Source: Ardenticatenales bacterium
GTDB lineage: Bacteria > Chloroflexota > Anaerolineae > Promineifilales > Promineifilaceae
Assembly: GCA_020634575.1 (NCBI GenBank)
Contig: JACKBM010000039.1
Location: forward strand, 1-62,872
DNA length: 62,872 bases
Direction: 5' to 3'
Part shown: positions 7,625 through 16,449 of the stretch, in pieces
How the letters are laid out: each line of letters begins with the position of its first letter
How positions within the stretch are numbered: the first letter of the stretch is position 1
Program-made: the position numbers and the translations under genes
The notes under the pieces: generated by a model
Database searches by the model: none
Seen by the model: the letters and a program-made list of their open reading frames with translations, nothing else
What the model was told of the DNA's origin: nothing

Positions 7625-8329
7625 ATGTATTTTAGTCCACTCTACTTCATCTTTGCCCTGCCGCCCTTGCTTCTGGCGCTTTACGCTCAGAGTCGGGTAC
7701 GCAGTGCTTACAACAAGTATTCCCGCGTAGCCACCACCCGTGGCCTGACAGGCGCCCAGGTTGCCCGCGCCCTGCTGGATGCACGAGGGCTTTATGATGT
7801 TGGTATCGAAGCCAGCAATGGTTTCCTATCTGATCATTATGACCCGCGCAGCCGCACCTTGCGTTTGAGCCCGGATGTCTACAATGGCCAGAGCGTGGCC
7901 GCGGCCGGCATTGCGGCCCACGAGATGGGCCATGCCCTGCAAGACCAGGTTCACTACGTCCCCCTCAAACTGCGCAGCGGGCTGGTGCCTGCCGCCCAGT
8001 TTGGCAGCCGCCTTGGCCCCATGCTCTTTATGGGCGGTCTGTTCCTGAGCGTCTTCAGCAGTTCGCTGCTGCTTGTCGCCTGGGCCGGGCTCATCCTGTT
8101 TGCCATTGCAGCCGTCTTCACGATCATTACCTTGCCCGTTGAATTCAACGCCAGCAAACGCGCCAAAGAACTTCTTGTCTCTGAGAATGTGCTTTATCAG
8201 AATGAGATGACCGGCGTAAACAAAGTCCTGGACGCAGCCGCGCTGACCTATGTGGCTGCCGCTGCCCAATCCATTTCGCTGGTTCTTTATTATGCGATGA
8301 TCTTGCTGGGGGGTGGCCGTCGCCGGTAG
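7625..8329 (+). CDS. YugP-like membrane zinc metallopeptidase
   Basis: 234 residues of the neutral zinc metallopeptidase 2 (YugP) family. A membrane segment at 5-22 precedes the zinc motif HEMGH (99-103), and three more hydrophobic segments follow (about 128-150, 150-172, 205-228). The family features RSRTLRLSPDVYNGQSVAAAGIAAHEMGHALQ and LPVEFNASKRA are present in this order. The substrate is unknown; the active site probably faces the membrane. Encoded alone, convergent with pucR. Confidence 0.88.
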   Translation: MYFSPLYFIFALPPLLLALYAQSRVRSAYNKYSRVATTRGLTGAQVARALLDARGLYDVGIEASNGFLSDHYDPRSRTLRLSPDVYNGQSVAAAGIAAHEMGHALQDQVHYVPLKLRSGLVPAAQFGSRLGPMLFMGGLFLSVFSSSLLLVAWAGLILFAIAAVFTIITLPVEFNASKRAKELLVSENVLYQNEMTGVNKVLDAAALTYVAAAAQSISLVLYYAMILLGGGRRR

Positions 8330-8361
8330 GCAAGTGGATTTGCCCAAACTGCATAGAAAGC

Positions 8362-8393
8362 GTAAGAGGCCAACGTTTCCGTTGGCCTCTTAC
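8362..8393. terminator. Perfect 14-bp hairpin between convergent genes
   Basis: GTAAGAGGCCAACG and its exact complement (8362-8375 with 8380-8393) with a 4-base loop. There is no T run on either side, so it may act as an mRNA 3' stabiliser or a bidirectional weak terminator. A second inverted pair (GTACAACTT/AAGTTGTAC, 8475-8483 with 8512-8520) lies further on. Confidence 0.55.
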
Positions 8394-8567
8394 ATCCCAC
8401 TATTTCCCATTGAGCCGCGTACTTTAGCGCAAGTACAATCAGAAGTATAGGCGAAAAGTCCCGTTTCAATCTACGTACAACTTATACGAATATCTTCCGA
8501 GCAGCTTGTAAAAGTTGTACTAACAACTAATTCCCACCAACAGCGCATAGCTGATAGCTATCGACCA

Positions 8568-10217
8568 CTAGCCGCTCCGCCCCCGATTTAGCTGCCACAA
8601 TTTCAGCGCCAGATGCATCGAAAGACGGGTATCCGCTTTGTCCAGATCCTGCTGCGTCAGCTCCTGAATGCGCTCCAGCCGATACAACAGCGTGTTACGA
8701 TGAATAAAGAGCGACTCCGCCGTCTGGCTGATATTGCCATGGTGGTTGAAATACGCCTCAATCGTCTGCACCAGGTTGCTGCGGTGGCGTTCGTCATAAT
8801 CAGCCAGGGGCCGAATGATATGCTCGGCAAACTTGTCTACAGCCGGAACATTATCCAACTGGGCCAGGAGCTGATAGATACCCAGACTGTTGTACTCCAC
8901 CAGTTTGCCCAGGTTCAGGCGTTGCCCGAGCTGCATGGCCTGTACCGCCTGGCGGTAAGTTGCCGGCCATTCTTTGAGGGAGATAGCTGGGCCGCTCATA
9001 CCGCTGACCAGGTTTGCCTGCGGAAATTCCGTATCGACTTGCTCGCTGATACGGCGTGCCAGATCTCGAGCTGTGCTCAGGTCGGTATCGCTTTCACGCA
9101 TGGCGTGAAAGATACAGATATGTTCGTCAGCAAAGACATGTACGAGGGCGCTGCGGCTGTGGCTCTCTACCAGCCAGTTGACGATGGTCTCCAGGCGGCG
9201 CGGCGAGGGCCGTTTGTCACCGGCCCAGGCAAAGGTGAGAATCACATGGGGCGGGCTGGTGTTATGGTCTAACCGGCCGGATAACCGATCAATCTCGCTC
9301 TGCGGCAAAGTCCCCGCCAGCAACCCTTCCAAAAAGTTACCACGCAGCGCCTTCTTCGCCTCGCTGATCGCCTTGGCCTTGGCCATTTCCAACGCACAGG
9401 CTGCCGCCCCCTGCTCCACCGTCAATGTGTCCAGCAGATCCAGATCGCTGGCCGGCCCGACCACGGAGAGATAGCCACGCGCCCGGTCCCCCGAAACGAT
9501 GGGGCTGATCAGGCGAGCCACATTATCCAATGGCAACACCTGGTGCCAGCTCGATTGGCGTGTTTTGGCCGCGGCCTTACGATTACGCAGCGCTGCCGGC
9601 AAATTCTCGCGCTGCGCCAGCCAATCCTGGATGTCATCCACAGACAGCGGACTCTCCAGCGGACGGCTGATCGCTTTTACTTCCAGCCGCTTATCCTGCA
9701 CGATGACGATGTTGCCCGTTAACTTGGACATCATCTCTGTCATTGCCGTGAGCCCTTGCCCCTCACGCGACATCTCGGAGAGACGCCGGTAAAGTTGCAT
9801 GCCGCGCTCGGATACCTGGGTCTGATGATCCACCAGTTGCAAGGAAATGCTTTGATGCACATCCCGCACAGAGACTGATTCATTGACGATCAACAGGGGC
9901 AAATTTGCCGTCCGGGCCGCCTCAATAAGCGCACTGGACGCCGGTTGAAAAAGCACGAGGCCGGAACCTGAGCTGGCGATCTTGCGAATTGCCTTTTTCA
10001 GTTCAGGCTCCGTCGCTTTCCGCTGCACTGAAGCTGGCAGCAGCGCCAGATCACCCATTTTTACCAGCAGATCGGCGCCGGCCAGGTCCGTCAGCACAAC
10101 GGACCAGTTCACCAGCCGCTGGCTCAAATCGATTTCAGAGTGAACCTCTGTATTCATGGGCAAAGATAGTCTGACGATCTCGCCCAGGTTCACATTATTC
10201 GTTGATCCTTGCAACAT
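8568..10217 (-). CDS. PucR-family transcriptional regulator
   Basis: 549 residues. The N-terminal 125 residues match the PucR purine-catabolism-type ligand domain, the middle is GAF/CdaR-like, and the C-terminal HTH_30 domain (about 490-540) contains FNHHGNISQTAESLFIHRNT and LLYRLERIQELT, the classical PucR/CdaR signature. It begins five bases after the histidine-kinase stop, so the two are almost certainly co-transcribed. No purine catabolism genes are nearby, so the regulon is unknown. Confidence 0.9.
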   Translation of the reverse strand: MLQGSTNNVNLGEIVRLSLPMNTEVHSEIDLSQRLVNWSVVLTDLAGADLLVKMGDLALLPASVQRKATEPELKKAIRKIASSGSGLVLFQPASSALIEAARTANLPLLIVNESVSVRDVHQSISLQLVDHQTQVSERGMQLYRRLSEMSREGQGLTAMTEMMSKLTGNIVIVQDKRLEVKAISRPLESPLSVDDIQDWLAQRENLPAALRNRKAAAKTRQSSWHQVLPLDNVARLISPIVSGDRARGYLSVVGPASDLDLLDTLTVEQGAAACALEMAKAKAISEAKKALRGNFLEGLLAGTLPQSEIDRLSGRLDHNTSPPHVILTFAWAGDKRPSPRRLETIVNWLVESHSRSALVHVFADEHICIFHAMRESDTDLSTARDLARRISEQVDTEFPQANLVSGMSGPAISLKEWPATYRQAVQAMQLGQRLNLGKLVEYNSLGIYQLLAQLDNVPAVDKFAEHIIRPLADYDERHRSNLVQTIEAYFNHHGNISQTAESLFIHRNTLLYRLERIQELTQQDLDKADTRLSMHLALKLWQLNRGRSG

Positions 10218-10222
10218 CTTAC

Positions 10223-12364
10223 CTACTCGTAAAGCGCCTCGTCGGTTTCCAGTTCGCCGTCTTCGTCAGTTGCGGCCTCATCACCTTCTATTGCTACAGG
10301 CAAAACAACAATGAATGTCGTTCCTTCGCCAGGATCGCTCAGAACATCAATCTGTCCGCCATGCTGCTCGATGATCCGATAGCAAGTCGCTAAACCTAGT
10401 CCGGTCCCTTTATCCGGATCTTTTGTTGTGTAAAACGGCTCAAAAATATGACCCAGCTGAGCGGCGTTCATACCAACGCCGTTGTCGACAACGACAATCT
10501 GGATATACCGTTGATCCGGCGAGAGGCGGGTAATCAGCTCAATAAGCCGCTCACCTTCCATCTCTTTGAGAGCATCCGAAGCGTTGACCAGCAGATTGAT
10601 CCAGACGCTTTTGAGATGCTCATTGCTCGCTAAAACCAGCGGCAGCGACGTGTCCATCTCCATTTGCAGCTCGATCTCGGCCGCCTGCAACTGGAAGCGT
10701 ACCAATTCAATGGCAGCCTCAATCGACTCGTTTACATCCACCGTGGTGAATTCGTACTCTTCCTGCCGGGCCGAATTAAGCAGCCCGCGCACAACCTTGG
10801 TTGCCCGGTCGCCGGCTCGGTGAATGAGATCAATCATCTCCAATTCATCGGATCCTGAAGGCAAAATCATCTTCAGCATCTCGGCATTGGCGTTGATCAC
10901 CGTTAGCGGGTTGTTAATCTCGTGGGCCACACCGGCCGCCAGTTGACCAATGGCCGCCAGCTTGCCCGCCTGCATCAGCGAACTCTCCAGCCGGCGCTCC
11001 TCAGTCCGGTTTTGCCAAACCACAACTGACTGCGACCCTTCCGCCTTAGTCTTGGGCAGCGCGTAGGCGCTGACATTCCATTCCTGCGGCAGATGATCCT
11101 CGCCCAACCAGCGGACCGACCAGCTTTGCGGCCGATCATGGGCAATGACCCGGCGCACGCGGCAATGTTCGCAGGGTGTATCCCGATGGAAAAAGGCCCG
11201 ATAACAGACCTGTCCGACGACCTCGCTGGGCTGCACGTTCAGCTCATCAGCCCGATTCTGATTAACCGCCCGCAGACGCCACTTCTCGTCTACCGTGTAA
11301 ATAGGCTGCAGAATGCCATCAATCACCGCCTGCAAGCGATTACGCCGGGCGATGAGTTCCTGTTGGCGCGCCTGCAGCTTCTGGAACAGCATCGCGTTTT
11401 CAATCGCCCGGCTAATGGAGTTTGCCAGCGATTTGAACAGATCGGCTTCAAAATCAGTGAAGCTGCCGTGGGTCTTGTTCCAGGCCACCAGGGTACCCAG
11501 GGACCGAGATTGGGCAAAGAGACCACCGACCATCATGCTATGCACATCATAGTCCAGCGGTGCATCGATGCTGGCCGAGAAAGCGCCGTGGGTTTCGTTC
11601 TCATTGACGTAAAAGACCGCATGGTGCTCACAGGCCAGGCCGATCATGCCGGCACCGGCCGGTACCGGCGACATGTGATCAATCGACAGCGCCTCATCCT
11701 CACTCTGTAAGGAGAAACAGGTCAACAGGTCACGCGGGTTGTTCAGCAGATAAACCGCTGCCAGCGCCACGCCAAACATCGCCTGAACCCCTTCCAGGGC
11801 CGTTACCAGAACCGTCTGTATATGCAGATTGGCGGCCACATCCCGGCTAATCCGGTTTAGCAGCGAAAGCTGCTGGCTCTGCCATTGCAACTGTTTTTCA
11901 AGTTCACGGGAGCGCAAATTTGTGCGCACCCGGGCCACCAGCTCCTGATATTGGTAGGGCTTGGTGATGTAATCATCCGCCCCCGCTTCCAGGGCGCGGA
12001 TCTTTTCCGTATTGCCGATGGTGGCCGTCAGCATCAGCACCCGGGTGAACTGCAAATCCGGCTGCTTGCGAATCCAGGCCAGCACATCCAGGCCGGTAAT
12101 ATCCGGCATGCGCATGTCCAGCAGGACGATATCCACGGGACCGGCCGGTGTGTTGTGCGCCCGGCTCAGGATATCAATTGCCTCCTGGCCGCTGTAAGCA
12201 ACCGAGGTGACATACCCACCAAAATGGGACAAATAATCTATAAGCGGCTCAGCTATGTCAGGATCGTCATCTACAACCAGAATGTGGGCTAGCTGGTTGT
12301 AGGCGGCTCGGGGTGAAGCCGCCTCATTGGGATTTTGGGGAAATAACTCTGGCGAAATCGCCAT
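10223..12364 (-). CDS. Receiver-GAF-PAS-histidine kinase
   Basis: 713 residues. Receiver domain about 27-150 with phospho-acceptor Asp83 (VLLDMRMPD) and KPY; GAF about 175-330; PAS about 345-450 containing a CxxC pair (RDTPCEHCRV); HisKA with the H-box AAGVAHEINNPLTVI; and HATPase_c with VDNGVGMN and GTGLGLATCYRIIEQHGG. No transmembrane segment, so it is cytoplasmic. The receiver at the N-terminus marks a relay kinase that takes input from another kinase. Start at ATG 12364 (GTG 12370 also possible). Located between an OmpR-type regulator and pucR. Confidence 0.93.
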   Translation of the reverse strand: MAISPELFPQNPNEAASPRAAYNQLAHILVVDDDPDIAEPLIDYLSHFGGYVTSVAYSGQEAIDILSRAHNTPAGPVDIVLLDMRMPDITGLDVLAWIRKQPDLQFTRVLMLTATIGNTEKIRALEAGADDYITKPYQYQELVARVRTNLRSRELEKQLQWQSQQLSLLNRISRDVAANLHIQTVLVTALEGVQAMFGVALAAVYLLNNPRDLLTCFSLQSEDEALSIDHMSPVPAGAGMIGLACEHHAVFYVNENETHGAFSASIDAPLDYDVHSMMVGGLFAQSRSLGTLVAWNKTHGSFTDFEADLFKSLANSISRAIENAMLFQKLQARQQELIARRNRLQAVIDGILQPIYTVDEKWRLRAVNQNRADELNVQPSEVVGQVCYRAFFHRDTPCEHCRVRRVIAHDRPQSWSVRWLGEDHLPQEWNVSAYALPKTKAEGSQSVVVWQNRTEERRLESSLMQAGKLAAIGQLAAGVAHEINNPLTVINANAEMLKMILPSGSDELEMIDLIHRAGDRATKVVRGLLNSARQEEYEFTTVDVNESIEAAIELVRFQLQAAEIELQMEMDTSLPLVLASNEHLKSVWINLLVNASDALKEMEGERLIELITRLSPDQRYIQIVVVDNGVGMNAAQLGHIFEPFYTTKDPDKGTGLGLATCYRIIEQHGGQIDVLSDPGEGTTFIVVLPVAIEGDEAATDEDGELETDEALYE

Positions 12365-12502
12365 GACCACTCTCAGTATATGGCCGCCAAAACCGTACTC
12401 GCCACTTAATCATAATACAAACCGCAAATAACGCGAATTGATCGGATCATTGTTCGCGTTTCTGCTGCTGAGCGCAGCGCCCTGTTCGCGGTTGACTGCA
12501 AG

Positions 12503-13201
12503 TTAATTGGCGAAGGTATAACCGTGGCCTTGCAGGGTACGGATATAAATCGGCCGGTTCGGCACCGGTTCAATTTTCTCGCGCAGATTTTTGATATGGG
12601 CCCGCACCAGTTCCGGGCTGCCCGTGTCCGGCGGGTAATCCCACACGTCCTGAAGCAGCTGTTGGCTGGTAAACGCCTGGCCCGCATTTACCATCAGGTG
12701 ATAAAGCAAATCAAATTGGACGTTAGTCAGGGAGGCAGTCCCTTCCGGTGTGTCCACCTTAAATGTCCGGCAATCCAGGCTTACGTCCCCAACCTCGATT
12801 CTGTCCCGCCGCTCCGGCACCTGTTGCTCAGTTGCCGTCCGGCGCGTAATGGCGGTCACGCGCAAGCGCAACTCTTCCATATTAAAAGGTTTGGTCAAAT
12901 AGTCATCAGCGCCAGCCCGAAAACCTTCAATCTTGTCTTCAATTTTGGAGCGTGCCGTCAGGAAAAGAATGGGGATATGCTCCATCAAAGGGTCACTGCG
13001 GACGGTGCGGCACACCTGATAACCATTGAGACCGGGCATGACCACGTCAAGGATGATGAGATCCGGCCGGTGCCGCCGCGCCAATTGAATTCCCTCAGCG
13101 CCGCCACTGGCAACCATCACATGATGGCCATAAATTTTCAGCGCACGTTGTACGGTTCGCAAAACCAGGTCGTCGTCGTCAATTACTAAAATGGAGGGCA
13201 T
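12503..13201 (-). CDS. OmpR/PhoB-type response regulator
   Basis: 232 residues. Receiver domain 1-120 with DDD at 8-10, phospho-acceptor Asp52 (LIILDVVMPG), Thr in FLTAR and Lys in YLTKPF; winged-helix trans_reg_C domain about 135-232 (VRAHIKNLREKIEP, YIRTLQGHGYTF). First gene of the minus-strand signalling cluster, 138 bases before the kinase. No conventional membrane sensor kinase is next to it. Confidence 0.94.
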   Translation of the reverse strand: MPSILVIDDDDLVLRTVQRALKIYGHHVMVASGGAEGIQLARRHRPDLIILDVVMPGLNGYQVCRTVRSDPLMEHIPILFLTARSKIEDKIEGFRAGADDYLTKPFNMEELRLRVTAITRRTATEQQVPERRDRIEVGDVSLDCRTFKVDTPEGTASLTNVQFDLLYHLMVNAGQAFTSQQLLQDVWDYPPDTGSPELVRAHIKNLREKIEPVPNRPIYIRTLQGHGYTFAN

Positions 13202-13538
13202 AGGTACAACTGCCTTTGAGCTAATACGGTCAATAATGCGGGCCGACCACTTTGGTCAGGTAGGAAATGGCTCCAAAACAGGTGGATGGTTGTAGTTCAA
13301 CAGAGGTAATAACTGATGAATGTCTCACTTGCTGGTGAAAAGCCAGGATGGCCCTATCCCTTCACTTTCCCCCCGACTGTGTATTATATGTTTTTGTTAT
13401 GTTTACGCAATACCAGCGGTAGCTGCGTGTTACCCAGCGCTGACCTCTAAATAATTCGATTTTCATATTTGCCCCTGACCTCAGAAACGGATAAACTTTT
13501 TCATCTCTCGTTAAGGAGGGTAAAAGGAGATCATGATA
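13202..13538. other. Divergent intergenic region (promoters not resolved)
   Basis: About 330 bases between the response regulator (minus) and the surface protein (plus). It must carry both promoters. AT-rich stretches (GTGTATTATATG around 13380, CTCTAAATAATTCG around 13447) are candidate -10 regions, but no convincing -35/-10 pair can be assigned. No repeat or gene was seen. Confidence 0.5.
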
Positions 13539-14435
13539 ATGAAACAGATCAAATATGTACTTGTACTTTTGGCGGCCCTGGTGCTTATGCTCAGCACAGT
13601 GATTAGCGTTAGCGCTGATCCTGACAAAGTCGACGATGTCTCTATCCAGGCTATGGTGCCAGAAGGCGGCGAATCCAGCTATTTGGGCGGCTCGGTTCTG
13701 GTGACTGGCTTTGAACCTTCCGAAGGTTTCTCCCCCGGCTACTGTGCTCAGAATGGTTGGACCGCATTCCTGGTCAGTTCAACCGAAGGGCATATCGATA
13801 CTGTGAATCCGGCTTCCGGCACCCAACATATGCGTATCTCCGGTGATAGCTCGATTGGCGCTGGTAACCTGACTGGCTGTTTCAGCCCGCTACTGGCCGC
13901 CCCCGTGACCACTCCAACTATCCCAATGAGCCAGGTTCTGGTGGATCTCTACATTAGCGGTACTGGTGGGGCCGATTACGATGTCGCCCCGCAATCGCCG
14001 ACCCAGGGTTTCCTGACTGCGCGTGTCAACTTCAGATTTACCGGGCCCATCCGCGTTCTGGACGGTGGTGCATTTGTGGACACAGGTGCTACCTGGCCAG
14101 TTAATACCTGGTTCACCCTTGGTATCACGGTTGATCCCGAAAACGACATGATTGATTACACGATTGATGGCACCTCGATTTACACTGGTTCTATCGTCGG
14201 CGGTACAATCATCGAGCAGGTCGTGCTCCTCTCAGATAATTTCCATGTCACCGATGATGGCGATTTTGACAATTTGCGTGTCGACAATGATTATGCCCCG
14301 ATCCCGACGGACGTCTCCCTGACCTCCTTCGGCGAGAGCGGCAATGGTAGCTACGCGCTGTACTTCGCCCCGGTCCTGCTGCTGGTCCTGGCTGGCGCTT
14401 TCGTCACCATGCGGCGCAAGAACGAAGCAGCCTAA
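13539..14435 (+). CDS. Exported protein with C-terminal membrane anchor
   Basis: 298 residues from ATG 13539 (AGGAG nine bases upstream; ATG 13533 would be only three bases from it). Signal peptide 1-25 (KQIKYVLVLLAALVLMLSTV). The body looks like a beta-rich LamG/concanavalin-like fold (VNFRFTGPIRVLDGG, WFTLGITVDPENDMIDYTIDG). The C-terminus has PTDVSLTSFGE, a hydrophobic segment (ALYFAPVLLLVLAGAFV) and the basic tail MRRKNEAA, a sorting-signal-like layout but without LPxTG or PEP. Probably displayed on the cell surface; the ligand is unknown. A strong terminator follows. Confidence 0.75.
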   Translation: MKQIKYVLVLLAALVLMLSTVISVSADPDKVDDVSIQAMVPEGGESSYLGGSVLVTGFEPSEGFSPGYCAQNGWTAFLVSSTEGHIDTVNPASGTQHMRISGDSSIGAGNLTGCFSPLLAAPVTTPTIPMSQVLVDLYISGTGGADYDVAPQSPTQGFLTARVNFRFTGPIRVLDGGAFVDTGATWPVNTWFTLGITVDPENDMIDYTIDGTSIYTGSIVGGTIIEQVVLLSDNFHVTDDGDFDNLRVDNDYAPIPTDVSLTSFGESGNGSYALYFAPVLLLVLAGAFVTMRRKNEAA

Positions 14436-14462
14436 AGCTCAGCTTCACTTCTAGAATTTCCC

Positions 14463-14497
14463 GGGCGGCAGCGAGAATACTCGCTGCCGCCCTTTTT
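14463..14497 (+). terminator. Strong intrinsic terminator
   Basis: Perfect 13-bp GC-rich stem (GGGCGGCAGCGAG and complement, loop AATA) followed by TTTTT, 27 bases after the surface-protein stop. Confidence 0.92.
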
Positions 14498-14608
14498 GTT
14501 TCCTGCATTCTTGCCCGCTCAGTCGGTAGAAATCCGGTAGTTCGCGTTATCTCTGGCCGCTATACTGTTTTCATTGCTATTGTCTGGAGAAGTCGTTGAG
14601 GCTGAGTG

Positions 14609-16273
14609 ATGAACTGGCTTAAGCGGATCACCCTCATTTTCCTGTTGCTGAGTGCCACAAGCTGTGCCATGGCGCCAACCGAACCGCCTCCCACGGACAT
14701 CACCCTGGCCGAACCTATCCAGCCCAGCCCGACGGCTACGGCCAGCCACAGCCCCACGAACACCATCGTGGCGAACCCAACTGGCACGCCCCCACCGGCC
14801 GGTCCCGCCAGCCGCACCCCCCGGCCCACCAACACCTGGGTGCCCACCCAGGCCGTCACGCCGCGCAACACCCCAATCCCCCTCGCCCCCCGTCCCAGCC
14901 CAACCTGGACGCCGCTGGCTCTGCCTGAGCTGGTCTGGAACGAGAGCTGGGGAGAAGTGCGGGAGTTACCGGCCGGTAAAGCCGCCTGGTCCCCCGTCGC
15001 CAACGACCTGTTCCTGATTGGCTGCAACGAAAGCGCTTCTGAGCTGGAATTCTTGATGGCCGGCGCCCCCTCCTTTACGCCACGCATCATCACGCCTGAC
15101 AGGTTCTACTGCACCGACCGCGGCCTGATCAACTTGGCCTGGCAGCCTAACGGCTCAACCGTCATCTTCAATCACTTGACGGCCGATCATCCCTGGCAAA
15201 ATTTTTGGCCTGACTCTGCCATGTACAGCTTGACGAGCGACGGACAAGAGTTACGGGAGCTATCAGTCTATGGCAAATCATTGAGCATTCATGGCTGGAT
15301 GAATGAAGATTGGCTCGTCGTTGCTGATCAATACAGCGGTGGCCTACATCTCATCACTGTTCTAGATGTGACTCGCGACGAGATCCCCGTTTGGGCAAGA
15401 TTGTATGCGCATCGCGTCAATCACGTAGAAGCCGAATATCTGGCTTCATCAGACGGACCGCCGGAAATGCAACTATCTGCTGTTGTCATTTACACCCACA
15501 CACTCAATCCAGATTCCGATCCAGCCATCGTTAACGAAGGTCCAGGTCCCTTTTTAAGAGCACTTTCATTTGATTATGCTAGTCAGCCCGTTGCCGTGGA
15601 ATTCAATTCACGATATGAGGATTGGCTCAGCGGCTCAGCCGACATGTTAGTCTTGACCTGGCCTGCCTACACAGACTTCCCAGTCGACGCCCTACATGAA
15701 TCGGCCATCAGTTCTCTACAACTATGGAATGTCGAGAGCAACAGCCTGACAGTATTGGTGCCCGGCGCTATTTACGGGCGGGTCTCCCCTTCGAGGCAGT
15801 TTGTGGTCTATCTCGTTCCGGGAGCAGAAGCTCCCAGGCTATTGCTACTAAACCGACTCAGTGGAATTTTGACACAATTGGGACCATCGCAAGCAACATT
15901 TGAGCAATACGCTGTTTCTGTACACGCTGAGACAACATTTAGCCCTGACAGTCAATATCTCACCTACTTCGACGCAGACGGCAACCTGGTCCTCTACAAC
16001 CTGGCCGAGCAAACGAGCAGCGCCACACTGTCGGCCGTCTTCGCCGCACCGCTCTGGTCGCCGGACAGCCGCTTCCTGGTCTACGAGGACCCGGCTGCCG
16101 GCTTGAGCGTGCTGGAGGTGGCCACCGGCCGGTCCCTCCCCCTGGCCACCAGCGGCGCCGCCCGCCTCAGCACCCCCCAATGGTCCCACGATGGCGCCTA
16201 CCTCGCCGTCACCATTGCCATGCCCGACCACACCCACCACACCGCCGTCATCACCCTGCCCCAGCCCCCGTAA
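14609..16273 (+). CDS. Lipoprotein with beta-propeller-like repeats
   Basis: 554 residues. A signal peptide ends in a lipobox-like ATSC (Cys19). A long Pro/Thr-rich linker follows (about 22-105; PPPAGPASRTPRPTN), then a domain with TolB/WD40-like repeats, clearest near the C-terminus: FSPDSQYLTYFDADGNL, APLWSPDSRFLVYED, PQWSHDGAYLAVT. Start ATG 14609 with GAGG seven bases upstream; GTG 14606 is in frame directly before it. Likely anchored outside the membrane as a binding or scaffold protein. Function unknown. Confidence 0.75.
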   Translation: MNWLKRITLIFLLLSATSCAMAPTEPPPTDITLAEPIQPSPTATASHSPTNTIVANPTGTPPPAGPASRTPRPTNTWVPTQAVTPRNTPIPLAPRPSPTWTPLALPELVWNESWGEVRELPAGKAAWSPVANDLFLIGCNESASELEFLMAGAPSFTPRIITPDRFYCTDRGLINLAWQPNGSTVIFNHLTADHPWQNFWPDSAMYSLTSDGQELRELSVYGKSLSIHGWMNEDWLVVADQYSGGLHLITVLDVTRDEIPVWARLYAHRVNHVEAEYLASSDGPPEMQLSAVVIYTHTLNPDSDPAIVNEGPGPFLRALSFDYASQPVAVEFNSRYEDWLSGSADMLVLTWPAYTDFPVDALHESAISSLQLWNVESNSLTVLVPGAIYGRVSPSRQFVVYLVPGAEAPRLLLLNRLSGILTQLGPSQATFEQYAVSVHAETTFSPDSQYLTYFDADGNLVLYNLAEQTSSATLSAVFAAPLWSPDSRFLVYEDPAAGLSVLEVATGRSLPLATSGAARLSTPQWSHDGAYLAVTIAMPDHTHHTAVITLPQPP

Positions 16274-16294
16274 AGACGCGCCGCTGGCGCGTCT
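16274..16294. repeat. GC-rich palindrome abutting the lipoprotein stop codon
   Basis: AGACGCGCC, a 3-base spacer, and GGCGCGTCT; it starts directly after the TAA at 16271-16273. A close relative lies at 16419-16440. A REP-like element or terminator hairpin without a T run. Confidence 0.7.
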
Positions 16295-16418
16295 CCCACG
16301 GCACCCACACACGCCATCTCCCCGCTGGCACACCCAACCGATAGCACGGCTCCCACCACGCCAACACACCCCGTGCGGTCGCTACTCACACACAGCCAGC
16401 ACCGTACACGCCCAACGC

Positions 16419-16440
16419 GAGACGCGCCGCGGCGCGTCTC
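16419..16440. repeat. Second copy of the GACGCGCC palindrome
   Basis: GAGACGCGCC / GGCGCGTCTC with a 2-base loop, nine bases from the stop of the minus-strand epimerase. Together with 16274-16294 it flanks a 124-base C-rich spacer that holds no gene. Confidence 0.7.
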
Positions 16441-16449
16441 TACGGGGTA

